49,777 nucleotides of DNA from a virus. This document shows positions 31,198 to 39,718 of the stretch, in pieces. The position numbers and the translations under genes are program-made. Numbering within the stretch: position 1 is the stretch's first letter; each line of letters starts with the position of its first letter. The stretch is from IMG/VR virus record IMGVR_UViG_3300032731_000119, positions 1-49,777 of that record. One strand, 5' to 3'. The notes beneath the pieces are model-generated. The model searched no databases. It had not been told where the DNA came from and was given only the letters and a program-made list of their open reading frames with translations.

Positions 31198-32505
31198 CTA
31201 ACATACTAAAAATCCAGAGAATGTTGTCCAAGATGCTTTTACGTCAACTATGTCTGTACCATTAGCTATATATATATTTACATAGGAAGTATCAGCGGCA
31301 TCCATGTCACATAAACTAGAGCCGCTATACGTCATTGTCCCCCCCGTGTGGACAAGACTTGGGTTGACTAGGTTAAAATAATAACTACGATTTGATGTGT
31401 ATATCTGAACATAACCATATGTTTCTGCCGCAGTCTGCCCATCAACCCAAATAGTCGTGGCAAGAAAATATGTTCCAGTCACGGGGGCAGTAAATATATC
31501 CCCAGAAAAATCTACGTTTTGATCTGTAATCTCGGTATCAAAATCAACCCTAGCCTCAGTTCCACCACCAGTTACATTATTATCTTGTGCCGAATTATAA
31601 GCCAAAAAACAAGGTTGGGAAGTATTAGTTACCTCACCCGTTGCCGCTATAGAGATTCGTGTGACATCAGAGGTTTCAAACCCTAGAGAGTAAGCGTCTG
31701 TATTTCCCAATGTCCTAGCCGCACCACCTGCCTCACCGCCATCTGAAAAATCTCCACCACCTGCGGCGGCAGCCCACTTAACACCTAGCGTCTGTGCTGA
31801 ATCAGCCGTCAGAACATGGGTGTTTGTTCCTACACCTAAAGCCTGTGGGTCAGTAGTCCCATCCCCTACTAACATAGACCCCTTAACCGTCACATTAAGG
31901 GGGGTAATAGCACCAGTACCAGAGCCGAGTAATACATACCCATCGTTTAGAGATGCCGCACCTGTGCCGCCCTGGTCTACCGCTACCGTAGTACCTTGCC
32001 ATGTACCCGTAGCTATGGTTCCTACAACCGTAAGGTTAACCAGTGAATCAATGGCGGCCTCTAGGGTAGTCTCCGTGGTTGCATCTATAGCGTCTATATT
32101 CTGTAAAGTTAGAGTACCCGATGAGTCACTAAACGGTGTAGATGTCCCTACGACTACTCCAGTGTTACCTACTGTTACTTGTGCAAACTGGACACTAGAC
32201 CCCGTAGCTATATCCTGTGGAGTTGAAAGAGTTATGGAATTAGCAGCGTGTGTAACAGTTATTTGGTTAGACGTTCCTAATGCCTGTTTATATTCCCATG
32301 CTGACGCACCTGAGTTTACACCCACCACATAATTAGCCGTACCTATAGTGGATAAACCACCAAGGCTTAGTGTTCTATTAGCCGATAAGTCACCCCCACC
32401 TGCCAATGGCGTAGTTGTAGATATAGTTGTAGATGATATAGTTAGACTAGGCTTATTGGAAATCTTATTCCAATCAGCCGCTACAGGAACTAAATCTATA
32501 GTCAT
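31198..32505 (-). CDS. Tail fibre with C-terminal C1q-like domain, 435 aa
   Basis: Residues about 1-250 carry fibre repeats, including VDQGGTGAAS (about 172-181). Residues about 295-435 look like a C1q/TNF jelly roll: FLAYNSAQDNNVTGGGT, VDFDTE, FTAPVTGTYFLATT, ending in FSGFLVC. Bacterial and phage C1q domains form trimeric tips that bind ligands. Overlaps the 32502-32837 gene by 4 bp. Confidence 0.75.
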   Translation of the reverse strand: MTIDLVPVAADWNKISNKPSLTISSTTISTTTPLAGGGDLSANRTLSLGGLSTIGTANYVVGVNSGASAWEYKQALGTSNQITVTHAANSITLSTPQDIATGSSVQFAQVTVGNTGVVVGTSTPFSDSSGTLTLQNIDAIDATTETTLEAAIDSLVNLTVVGTIATGTWQGTTVAVDQGGTGAASLNDGYVLLGSGTGAITPLNVTVKGSMLVGDGTTDPQALGVGTNTHVLTADSAQTLGVKWAAAAGGGDFSDGGEAGGAARTLGNTDAYSLGFETSDVTRISIAATGEVTNTSQPCFLAYNSAQDNNVTGGGTEARVDFDTEITDQNVDFSGDIFTAPVTGTYFLATTIWVDGQTAAETYGYVQIYTSNRSYYFNLVNPSLVHTGGTMTYSGSSLCDMDAADTSYVNIYIANGTDIVDVKASWTTFSGFLVC

Positions 32506-32837
32506 GTCCTTTCCATACCCCCACCTGTTACCGCTAAGCTGGATGCTGCCGAAGCCTCACCCTGTAGAGTGTCTCCTGCCGTAGTTAATGGTATCCAACC
32601 ATCCCAAGTTAAAACGCCGTTACCTGGAATAGATGTACTACCAATAAGTAAATACGCATCACCAACACTCTGTCCATTAGGTACTACCCATATCTCTACA
32701 GTCCGTGCCGATGCGTTAGCGTTGGCTATAGTCATGTGTTTAAACTCAAACACAGTAGCTGCCGACAATGTATATAAAGTAGTCTGACTTCCACTAGCTA
32801 ATTGAGATGGGCCTATCCTTGCTGTAGTTAATGCCAT
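32502..32837 (-). CDS. Beta-sandwich fibre/tail protein, 111 aa
   Basis: It begins MALTTARIGPSQLASGSQTT. The pattern TIANANASARTVEIWVVPNGQ...AYLLIGSTSIPGN is common in small phage structural proteins. Probably a fibre connector or decoration. Overlaps the C1q fibre. Confidence 0.6.
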   Translation of the reverse strand: MALTTARIGPSQLASGSQTTLYTLSAATVFEFKHMTIANANASARTVEIWVVPNGQSVGDAYLLIGSTSIPGNGVLTWDGWIPLTTAGDTLQGEASAASSLAVTGGGMERT

Positions 32838-32838
32838 T

Positions 32839-33345
32839 TCATCCCCCTAGTAAGATCGCCCACATAATAGCATCTTCAGCGTCTACTGTAACGCTTCCCG
32901 TGCTGTTTGTTATCCCTACGCCTTCACCTGCCGATAGAGTTGCCTTCGCCAATGTACTACCTGTTGTATTTCCAATAAGCAACTGACCATTTGTAAATGT
33001 CGTCTGCCCAGACCCTCCCTGGTCAACGGGCATCGTGCCTGACGATGTTAATATTTTACTTGCATCTGAGAATACAGGTTTACTAGCCGTAAGTGCAGAC
33101 ACCCCAAGTTCTGAGGTTACCGTAAAATCTGTGGCACTTACTGTGTTTATCTCTAGGTTCTCAAAGTCCTCTAGTCTATCAACCGCTTCTTCTACACTCT
33201 CCTGATAATGAATATCAAGGTGGTCTTTAACCTTATTTACCTTTTCAACTAATTCATCAATCTTCTCATCTGATTGTTTTATACTTTTCTTATCTATCTT
33301 CTTTACGTTAGGAGAGGTATATTCTTTTATCCGTTGTACGCTCAT
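32839..33345 (-). CDS. Coiled-coil fibre protein, 168 aa
   Basis: A coiled coil (about residues 15-65, IDELVEKVNKVKDHLDIHYQ) is followed by a VDQGGSGQTTF repeat like that in the C1q fibre. This shared VDQGG-S/T-G motif suggests the proteins are of one fibre family or assemble together. Overlaps the FN3 protein by 4 bp. Confidence 0.6.
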   Translation of the reverse strand: MSVQRIKEYTSPNVKKIDKKSIKQSDEKIDELVEKVNKVKDHLDIHYQESVEEAVDRLEDFENLEINTVSATDFTVTSELGVSALTASKPVFSDASKILTSSGTMPVDQGGSGQTTFTNGQLLIGNTTGSTLAKATLSAGEGVGITNSTGSVTVDAEDAIMWAILLGG

Positions 33346-34241
33346 ACCGTATCCCAGTGCTCCCCTGCTTCCTCAAACTCTATCTCTAAACCTAACCACT
33401 TAAACGTGGTACTAGCCGAGCCGTGAGTTATCTTCGGTATTACCTTATAGCCCGATAAATGAAAATAAAACATCGCACTCTTAGTTGTTCCAGCACCACT
33501 ACCTATGTTTCTCTGTTGGCTGACCCATGTTACACCGCCATCTACACTCAATGATACGGTAACATCTATTGCCTCTAAGTCCTCGTAGTATAGTTTAGCA
33601 CCCCAGTATGTTTTCCATAAGTCTGTAACCTCTGGAAACTGGTCGCCAAAATCAGCATCCTTACCCTGCCATGCCGTAGATACAACACTCCCGCCATCAC
33701 CTTTATAATCCAGTGAATGTAGGTGTGTAGTTCCATTAGCCGTACCAAGATAATACGCATGGTTAGTCTGGATAGTCTGCGTGCTCGATACAGCTTCACT
33801 TGTGGTTACCGTGTCGGTTATCGTACTAGGTACAGAATCAGTGCTTGTTATAGACTCTGTTATTGCAACGTACTCAGTTACAGTATCATCTTCTGTTCCG
33901 TAGATACTATCTGAATCTACTGTAGACGTTGTGGATGTATCGCTTTCAGCACTTGTCCAACAAGTAGCCGTATCCACATTAGACGGGCCTTCCCAGGTAG
34001 TGTACTTCCCATACACTCTGTAATAATACGTGGTGTTGGCATCGGGAGAAGAATGTGTATAGTTCTCTGCTGCCCCTCCCAATCTACGAAGGTCACTATA
34101 TGTACTCCCATCTGTAGAGTATTGTATTAAAATACGAGAGTACGATCCCGCAGCAGGGTTATAGTTATTGTCCCATGTCAAATATATGGTACTAGACGAT
34201 GTGGAGGTAGCACTTAAACTTGTGGGTGCCCAACTAGCCAT
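33342..34241 (-). CDS. FN3-domain tail protein, 299 aa
   Basis: Residues about 1-95 form a fibronectin type III domain (PTSLSATSTSSSTIYLTWD...YYYRVYGKYTTWEGPSN). A Thr/Ser-rich linker (about 98-160) leads to a C-terminal beta domain (VSLSVDGGVTWVSQQRN). FN3 domains are common in phage tails as surface-binding spacers. It overlaps the stabilisation protein by one base. Confidence 0.7.
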   Translation of the reverse strand: MASWAPTSLSATSTSSSTIYLTWDNNYNPAAGSYSRILIQYSTDGSTYSDLRRLGGAAENYTHSSPDANTTYYYRVYGKYTTWEGPSNVDTATCWTSAESDTSTTSTVDSDSIYGTEDDTVTEYVAITESITSTDSVPSTITDTVTTSEAVSSTQTIQTNHAYYLGTANGTTHLHSLDYKGDGGSVVSTAWQGKDADFGDQFPEVTDLWKTYWGAKLYYEDLEAIDVTVSLSVDGGVTWVSQQRNIGSGAGTTKSAMFYFHLSGYKVIPKITHGSASTTFKWLGLEIEFEEAGEHWDTV

Positions 34242-35539
34242 TATAAAGCTCCCCTACCAGCCGCAGTAATCTCATCAGCGAAACTAAACGCTGACCATTC
34301 CTGTGACTTGTAGTTCCACACAAACGCAAACTGCCCCTCACTTGTAGAGGCAAACCAACAAATAATATTCAAGTCAGTATCAACATACGACCATATCTTC
34401 TCAGCCTCAGTGTTATCAACTATGTCAAATAACTTATCCTCTATCCCATCACCTATGGGTTCTGCAACATCAGCACGTATCTCATAAAAGTTATCACTTC
34501 CTAAAAAGGCGTTACGCCCCATGTACTCAGCTATAGAGTACGGTGCGATACAACCAATGCCAGGACGTTGCCGTGGGAATCGTATGGGTGCAGTCGATAC
34601 ACTTGTCCTTGAACCTAATATAATACTCTCACGTAAGTAAACTATTAACCCCCCACCAACAACACCTAGCCCAGTTAAATACTCACCCGAACCTATGAAT
34701 ATATTACTACCCGCACTTGTATCATCAGAAGAATTGAAAGTGTTAGGATCTCCCTCACCTGACCACGCTAGTCCCAACGGGTCACGGGTACTTCCATAGT
34801 CAGCTATAATTAATCTATTAGCGTATGCTTTACAGTACCGTGCCTTGATAGCCACAGCCCCACTAGCCGATGTATCGCAGTCAGCCGCATACCCTGCCCC
34901 ACTCCATGCCTGTACGTTAGTGTTTCCATTGGTGAAACAGAACTGGTTATCGACTATAGCGTGTTGCCATCGTGTGTTACTGGGTGTGGTATATATTTTA
35001 CGCCCGACATACGTTTCAGACATAGCACCTGTAGTGCCTCCATAACTGGCAGTTAAGGTTATCTGGGTATTGGTGTCTACTGTTAAAATAGTTGCCCATG
35101 TAGCATCTGGTTCTACTGCAGCCGTTAAATCCGTAGCTAAAACGAACTTATCACCTGCTGCCAGGTTGGTACTCCAAACCGTAGAATCCCCTGTAACAAC
35201 AGCACCAGTGATATTGGTTACAGTACCAGTAGTGTAGGCAGCCGTTTTGAGTGACCATGTATTAGACCCAGAGGTTTCCTTCTTCATTAAGTCGGCACCA
35301 TTTAAGAACATAGTATTCCGTGTACCGTCTTTGAGTTGAAATATAGCGACAGTCTGTACCGCATCACCTGCTGTTAGACTCCTGTCGGCAGTATGGTACC
35401 CTGGCTTTTTCTGGATACTGTGTTGGTCTAAGAGTATGTTTTTAGTAGGCCATGTTGCCATAGAGAATGGCGTGTGAAGTACAGGGAAGTCCGTTCTCAG
35501 ACCGTTTTCCAGGGGTCTAAAGAAATATCTCTTTCGCAT
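34241..35539 (-). CDS. Tail stabilisation protein (P22 gp10/T7 gp12-like), 432 aa
   Basis: The N terminus (FFRPLENGLRTDFPVLHTPF, then KNILLDQHSIQKKPGY) is the usual opening of podoviral stabilisation/tail-nozzle proteins, followed by repeated beta-rich blades. It would attach to the adaptor and hold the fibres. A GSNTWSLKT...VFVW-type propeller pattern is suggestive. Its place between adaptor and fibres supports the role. Confidence 0.65.
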   Translation of the reverse strand: MRKRYFFRPLENGLRTDFPVLHTPFSMATWPTKNILLDQHSIQKKPGYHTADRSLTAGDAVQTVAIFQLKDGTRNTMFLNGADLMKKETSGSNTWSLKTAAYTTGTVTNITGAVVTGDSTVWSTNLAAGDKFVLATDLTAAVEPDATWATILTVDTNTQITLTASYGGTTGAMSETYVGRKIYTTPSNTRWQHAIVDNQFCFTNGNTNVQAWSGAGYAADCDTSASGAVAIKARYCKAYANRLIIADYGSTRDPLGLAWSGEGDPNTFNSSDDTSAGSNIFIGSGEYLTGLGVVGGGLIVYLRESIILGSRTSVSTAPIRFPRQRPGIGCIAPYSIAEYMGRNAFLGSDNFYEIRADVAEPIGDGIEDKLFDIVDNTEAEKIWSYVDTDLNIICWFASTSEGQFAFVWNYKSQEWSAFSFADEITAAGRGAL

Positions 35540-35545
35540 CTCACT

Positions 35546-35926
35546 CTAAGCGAAAGCGACTTTATATGTCAAAGTATATGTATCGCCACTCGATACACTC
35601 TTTGTAGGTGATAGTACCGACCTAGCTAAGAGACTACCTGCTGCCGTGGCGTTAAATATACCAACCTCCCCTATAACGACTGTACCAGTAACAGTCCATG
35701 CTTTAACAAATTGTAGGGTATCGTTAGATACAGTTGTTGTGGCTTGAGTTACGGTAGCTGCTGCCCGTGCCAACCCTGAAGTCGTAGTTTCTGCCCCTAG
35801 AGTTGTATTACCTGCGGCTACAGCAGTAGTACCCGTGCCTACAGCAAGGTAACTGTACGCAGCTATTGTGTTAACATCACCAACTAAATCAGTAATACCA
35901 TCTTTTCCTGCGGTAGTAACACTCAT
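35546..35926 (-). CDS. Tail-associated beta protein, 126 aa
   Basis: It begins MSVTTAGKDGITDLVGDVNT, with a GTGTTAVAAGNTTLGAE...GLARAAATVTQ pattern found in many small phage tail proteins. It may be a collar or fibre-base component. Overlaps the upstream zinc-ribbon gene by 4 bp. Confidence 0.6.
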   Translation of the reverse strand: MSVTTAGKDGITDLVGDVNTIAAYSYLAVGTGTTAVAAGNTTLGAETTTSGLARAAATVTQATTTVSNDTLQFVKAWTVTGTVVIGEVGIFNATAAGSLLARSVLSPTKSVSSGDTYTLTYKVAFA

Positions 35927-36084
35927 CTTCCCTCCTTGAAATCATATATAGATATGACCTCTGTTTTAAAGTGTCTCGATGTGTCCCCACATTTTAGACA
36001 CGGTTTCCTTTCTTTTGAGTAAATAGGTTCACCACATTTACTACAGAACACTAAGTCCTTAACTACACCTTCATTTGTAGGCAT
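35923..36084 (-). CDS. Zinc-ribbon protein, 53 aa
   Basis: The start at 36084 (MPTNEGVVKDLVFCSKCGEP) is preferred. It gives CSKCGEP and CLKCGDT, one four-cysteine ribbon. It overlaps the adaptor gene by 14 bp and the next gene by 4 bp. Unusual within a structural block. Confidence 0.6.
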   Translation of the reverse strand: MPTNEGVVKDLVFCSKCGEPIYSKERKPCLKCGDTSRHFKTEVISIYDFKEGR

Positions 36085-36778
36085 CTTGATTACTCGACAT
36101 CCAAGAACTATCAGCAGATAACAGTGCATCCCTATCTCGTTCCTCACGAGCATAAATGTTAATTAAACCAGACACCATATCAACCCATTCCTCTTTCTCA
36201 TCCCTGGCTTCTTTGTACCGTTTTAGTCGCTGTAAACTCTGTATAACAGCCAGTTTCAAAATAGGTTCATCCCACTCCTCACCCAACTCGGTAGTGATAT
36301 AGGTAGTACCGTCCAGTTTATCTATCTTCTTAACGTAGTAGATAGTCAACGCATAAGCATCGTCAGGTGTCTTATAGAGATATAGACTAGACCCACGCCT
36401 TGCCCACTCGGTAGGTTCACCCTCAGCGTCAGTGTCAGCACGACCCGTGTATCCCTTATATTGCTTCCAGCCAATATTCTCTAATACAGTATCATTAGTT
36501 CTGTCCCATATACCCTCTACGTATAAAGAATCACCAGGTACATCAACATAGGCAACCCCATCAGTGGTTGATTGTGAAGCATCGTCAGTGTGTAACGGTG
36601 GGAAGTAAAAGTCACGCTTTAAACCCCAGAACTTATGTTTTGTAGTTAAAGTCAGGTACGCTGTATTAATCCACCTGCCATACAAATTGGATAAATCTGT
36701 ATGACTTTCTAAGTCTGTACGTTCACCCAACTCAAACTTTAGCTGACTTTTGAACTCGCTGAATGTATAATCCCCCAT
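36071..36778 (-). CDS. Head-tail adaptor protein, 235 aa
   Basis: A helical N terminus (TFSEFKSQLKFELGERTD...WINTAYLTLTTKHKFW) is followed by a beta region and then helices. The pattern resembles phage adaptor proteins (T7 gp11/P22 gp4-like). The order portal, capsid, adaptor, stabilisation protein fits. It is the first gene after the GroES-like gene. Confidence 0.6.
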   Translation of the reverse strand: MGDYTFSEFKSQLKFELGERTDLESHTDLSNLYGRWINTAYLTLTTKHKFWGLKRDFYFPPLHTDDASQSTTDGVAYVDVPGDSLYVEGIWDRTNDTVLENIGWKQYKGYTGRADTDAEGEPTEWARRGSSLYLYKTPDDAYALTIYYVKKIDKLDGTTYITTELGEEWDEPILKLAVIQSLQRLKRYKEARDEKEEWVDMVSGLINIYAREERDRDALLSADSSWMSSNQDAYK

Positions 36779-36790
36779 GATTTATCTCCA

Positions 36791-37072
36791 TCATTCCTCG
36801 TACTTAGCCAGTACCTCAGTCTCCCTGCATATCCTATGTTTCTCACCGTCTTTATACGATGAATCGGATATAAGGAATAAATGTGCACCAGTAAACGCTG
36901 AAATCAGAATTTTATCCCCTTTCTCTATAGTCTTACACTTAGGCCCGACCTCATGCACTACAGCCTCACGGGTACGTTGCTCGTGTCGTTCGGATAATAG
37001 TATAGAACCTATCCTGTCAGACACAGGCAGCCACTCGTAATAAATGTTGTCCTCAACTGGAAATATCTTCAT
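36791..37072 (-). CDS. GroES-like co-chaperonin, 93 aa
   Basis: The start at 37072 (MKIFPVEDNIYYEW) has GGGGAG six bases upstream. The sequence lines up with GroES: a short strand start, then GSILLSE (22-28) in the place of the mobile-loop GGIVL segment, and TREAVVHEVG (34-43) in the place of TRGEVLAVG. Next comes GDKILISAFTG (52-62), matching the GD-x-V-x-F segment. T4 gp31 is the known phage example, needed to fold its capsid protein. A hydrophobic ILL tripeptide is kept, as expected for GroEL binding. It sits in the head-to-tail gene block, consistent with capsid or tail folding by host GroEL. Confidence 0.75.
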   Translation of the reverse strand: MKIFPVEDNIYYEWLPVSDRIGSILLSERHEQRTREAVVHEVGPKCKTIEKGDKILISAFTGAHLFLISDSSYKDGEKHRICRETEVLAKYEE

Positions 37073-37092
37073 ACAATCTCCCCTATTCTTTG

Positions 37093-37341
37093 CTAATCTG
37101 TTAATTGACGTTCTTTTATATCTAAATGTGCCGCATCTTCCCACCCCTTCTTAAACCGCCACGTGAAGTGAGGATTGCAGTACCAGCGACCACGATACTT
37201 AGACATCTTACTCTCAGGCCATAAGCAACCACCGCCAGTTATCTCTGCATCATTCATAGATATTCCACCACATACATGACACTTCCTGCGTGGTTCCTCA
37301 AAGACTTTAGTGAGATCTGGTTCCTCTACCCTAATTGTCAT
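37093..37341 (-). CDS. Zinc-binding hypothetical protein, 82 aa
   Basis: The start at 37341 overlaps the previous stop. CHVCGG and YCNPHF, with another Cys (GGGCLWPE), make a zinc site in the middle. The C terminus is charged. No function recognised; it precedes the GroES-like gene. Confidence 0.55.
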   Translation of the reverse strand: MTIRVEEPDLTKVFEEPRRKCHVCGGISMNDAEITGGGCLWPESKMSKYRGRWYCNPHFTWRFKKGWEDAAHLDIKERQLTD

Positions 37342-37937
37342 TTTATATATATCCGAGCAGTACAACTTGCCGATAAGCCAAACATCCCTAGATTATAAAA
37401 CCTGCGTCCCGAATCACCCCAGTCTAACACCTCAGCCTGGATCAACTTCGCACCCGTATCACCAGTAGGTGAAACCATAACCATACAACTCTCTGGTGTA
37501 TAAATTTTGATACTGTAGGTTTTAGTTGTTTCATTTGTTAATGCGTTTTGAGCATACGCTACATCCACATAATGTTTACTTCCATCCACAGCAGTTATAT
37601 AGAACCACCCTAGATTATTTCCACTCTCAGGAGATTCATGTACGTGCAACCAGTCCCCAACACTTGCACCAGTAAATACTGCACCAGAAGCAGGGTCGGT
37701 AATCCTATATGTAGACGTAACTGTAAACGTTAGTGACCCCACATTCACAGTCGGTGTTGCGTTCGGTTTTAGCGTTTTAAATGTAACACCATCTCCAGTA
37801 GCAGCAGGTGTTAATATAACTTTCCTCATAACAATAGGCATTAAACCAGAGTTTGGATTATCGTGATCTTTAAACGATAGTATGTCGTCTGCATCCAACT
37901 CCCATAACCGTCCCGTGTCATTGAATGTATTTGCCAT
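37338..37937 (-). CDS. Putative head-associated protein, 199 aa
   Basis: It begins MANTFNDTGRLWELDADDIL and is mainly beta with a T/S-rich centre. The GVTFKTL...VTSTYRITDPASG elements look like virion beta-sandwich repeats. Position suggests a head or connector component. No family recognised. Confidence 0.5.
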   Translation of the reverse strand: MANTFNDTGRLWELDADDILSFKDHDNPNSGLMPIVMRKVILTPAATGDGVTFKTLKPNATPTVNVGSLTFTVTSTYRITDPASGAVFTGASVGDWLHVHESPESGNNLGWFYITAVDGSKHYVDVAYAQNALTNETTKTYSIKIYTPESCMVMVSPTGDTGAKLIQAEVLDWGDSGRRFYNLGMFGLSASCTARIYIK

Positions 37938-37949
37938 TGTTTTCCCCTA

Positions 37950-38192
37950 TTAAAATCCTCGTTTCTTTAATCGTTTAGAAGTACGACTAGCCGTCTTAGG
38001 TGCAAACCGCTTTGCTACCTTACCACGGATACGTGCTGTTGCTCGTACTTTTTGCTTCGGGTTTAATCCAGGACGGGCAGCTATTTTTTTTGCTACCTTT
38101 GCGTCTATGCGAGTATCTGCACGTTTTTTGACACGCCCAGCAATACGCTTCATTTGCCGTTGCTGTTTCTTAGTATGATTTACTTGTGGCAT
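37950..38192 (-). CDS. Very basic Lys/Arg-rich protein, 80 aa
   Basis: Lys and Arg make up a large part (HTKKQQRQMKRIAGRVKKRA, then KVRATARIRGKVAKRFAPK), with repeated R-x-x-K patterns. Such proteins condense or tether DNA. In a head gene block this could be an internal DNA-associated protein, as with the basic ORF near the portal (48486-48614). Confidence 0.6.
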   Translation of the reverse strand: MPQVNHTKKQQRQMKRIAGRVKKRADTRIDAKVAKKIAARPGLNPKQKVRATARIRGKVAKRFAPKTASRTSKRLKKRGF

Positions 38193-38208
38193 ATTTTCCT
38201 CCTTGTTC

Positions 38209-38592
38209 TTAAAAATATCCCAGTGCCTTTAGTTGATTCTTAATAAACTCATCCTCTTCCCAAAGGTGTACGGGATAAAATAACATTCTGTTTTTTCTCT
38301 TTAAAAGAATCTTAGTCCAATACTCATTCTCAGCCATCTTGTCAAAGGTGACTAACCAATCACACATCTTGCATTTGTACGCAATCTTAAACAACATAGT
38401 AACTGGCGATACATTATTCCCCTTCTTTTCTATCTCCATTAGAGACAGACGAGGTGTCATAGCAGTACCACAAAAATTGCATATAATATCGTTCTTGGGC
38501 ATAAAGCCCATTTCATCGTTTGACTTCTCCCAGTTGGGAGGTTCTCTACCGTTCCCTTTATGCGATTTAAACTTGTTGACTCGCTTTGTCAT
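38209..38592 (-). CDS. Zinc-ribbon protein A, 127 aa
   Basis: A ribbon is formed by CNFCGTAM and KCKMCDWL. Overlaps the upstream gene by 26 bp. The 38567-38827 gene has the same shape (CIFCGSEM...KC..C..W), so the two look like tandem paralogs. An alternative start at Met28 lies within. Confidence 0.6.
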   Translation of the reverse strand: MTKRVNKFKSHKGNGREPPNWEKSNDEMGFMPKNDIICNFCGTAMTPRLSLMEIEKKGNNVSPVTMLFKIAYKCKMCDWLVTFDKMAENEYWTKILLKRKNRMLFYPVHLWEEDEFIKNQLKALGYF

Positions 38593-38827
38593 AATCTTCC
38601 TTAGTTACTGGGACACCGAAAACGGAGTTCCAACCACAGTCCTCATTAGGACACTTAACCACAATATCTAAAGCGTGAGCTATAGGGCTTTCATCTTCTT
38701 CCCAAGGATGTAGATGAAACTGTTGTAATCGTGTAAACGCAGCCTCCATCTCAGAACCGCAAAATATACAATATGGAATAAAGTCTGCCTCCATTACGCT
38801 TTCGGCATCCCCAGTAAACTTCCACAT
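38567..38827 (-). CDS. Zinc-ribbon protein B, 86 aa
   Basis: CIFCGSEM and KCPNEDCGW form the ribbon; LHPWEEDE precedes the second pair. It resembles zinc-ribbon protein A (HLWEEDE), a duplicated unit. Function unknown. Confidence 0.6.
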   Translation of the reverse strand: MWKFTGDAESVMEADFIPYCIFCGSEMEAAFTRLQQFHLHPWEEDESPIAHALDIVVKCPNEDCGWNSVFGVPVTKEDYDKASQQV

Positions 38828-38842
38828 TCTAGTTAGTCTGAT

Positions 38843-39109
38843 TTAGTTAACCTTCGCTTTAGATGCCCTAGAATTTCCCTTAGGAGGTTCCTCTTCTGTA
38901 GGCCCAATATCTACATAGCCCGCCAGTAATTCATCAACCACCCGATTATCACCCTGAAGTCTTGTCTGCTCTGTTACAATTTCAGCGAGGTTACGTTGTA
39001 TTGCAGCCTGCTTTTCGGCTTCCTGTTTGCGTAAAGCCTCCAGTTTGTCGAACTGCTGCTGAATCATAGCCTTCTTCTCTTGTAACTTAGCCTTTGTTAC
39101 TTCTGACAT
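38843..39109 (-). CDS. Coiled-coil protein, 88 aa
   Basis: A long heptad helix (LQEKKAMIQQQFDKLEALRK) covers about residues 8-60, then a Pro/Lys tail. Could be a scaffold-like or assembly helper; no family recognised. Confidence 0.55.
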   Translation of the reverse strand: MSEVTKAKLQEKKAMIQQQFDKLEALRKQEAEKQAAIQRNLAEIVTEQTRLQGDNRVVDELLAGYVDIGPTEEEPPKGNSRASKAKVN

Positions 39110-39141
39110 TTAAAAAACTCCTAATATAAATTTACCCGTTA

Positions 39142-39666
39142 TCAGGGTATTTTCTGATACAGTTGATTCCACTCATATCCATATAAACCAGCATGAACCC
39201 CATTCGTAAAAAGACTCGTTCCTCCATATATAGTAACGTCTATCCCTTTACCCATAGCCATGCCTAACCAAAACTCTATACATGCACGTTGTTCTCTGTA
39301 CTCATCTTTCAGCACCAACGGTACGCCATATAAATGAATAGTCGTTGCCCCCTCGTAGATGGCATACGCTATCATGTAAGCTATGCTGTTCGTGAAATAT
39401 TTAGATGGCATCTCATCTATTGGAAATAATGTGGCATTAGGTAGCCGTTCATCTTTCTCTACTGTAATAACAGGAATATCGAGTTCCTGCATTTTCTCCA
39501 ATACCTCTTCTCCATACGTAGCAGTTTGTAACCACTCGTCAATGGGGTGCATAGAGAATATGAGTTTCACGGGTCGTTTCAACACGATAGCGTTCATGCT
39601 CCATGTTTCTCCCTCCATTGGAGCTTTCTTCCAACTTGAGCCTAACCCGATAATATTTACTTTCAT
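39142..39666 (-). CDS. Rossmann-like phage protein (YG...EYR.QRACIEFWLG), 174 aa
   Basis: The start at 39666 (MKVNIIGLGSSWKKAPMEGE) follows AAAAGG. A Rossmann-type beta-alpha start (NIIGLGSS) and a C-terminal TTIHLYGVPLV...YREQRACIEFWLG pattern recur in many uncharacterised phage proteins. They resemble small glycosyltransferase or nucleotide-binding folds (DUF115-like). No catalytic residue is assigned. Confidence 0.55.
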   Translation of the reverse strand: MKVNIIGLGSSWKKAPMEGETWSMNAIVLKRPVKLIFSMHPIDEWLQTATYGEEVLEKMQELDIPVITVEKDERLPNATLFPIDEMPSKYFTNSIAYMIAYAIYEGATTIHLYGVPLVLKDEYREQRACIEFWLGMAMGKGIDVTIYGGTSLFTNGVHAGLYGYEWNQLYQKIP

Positions 39667-39680
39667 AGCACCTTTTAAAA

Positions 39681-39707
39681 GGATTGGGGGGCAAAAGCCC
39701 CCCATCC
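39681..39707 (-). terminator. GC-rich hairpin after the large fibre gene
   Basis: TGGGGGGC pairs with GCCCCCCA around a TTTT loop (minus strand), extended by GGA/TCC with one bulge, then TTTT. It sits between the fibre stop (39719) and the ATG at 39666. It may act as an intrinsic terminator or attenuator that lowers downstream expression, like T7 T-phi in a late operon. Confidence 0.5.
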
Positions 39708-39718
39708 ATATAAATCTA

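Noticed and set aside
31820-32332. 170-aa open frame on the plus strand opposite the C1q fibre
   Set aside because: It is antisense to a well-supported fibre, Pro/Val-rich like the complement of a Gly/Thr-rich gene, and has no ribosome site.
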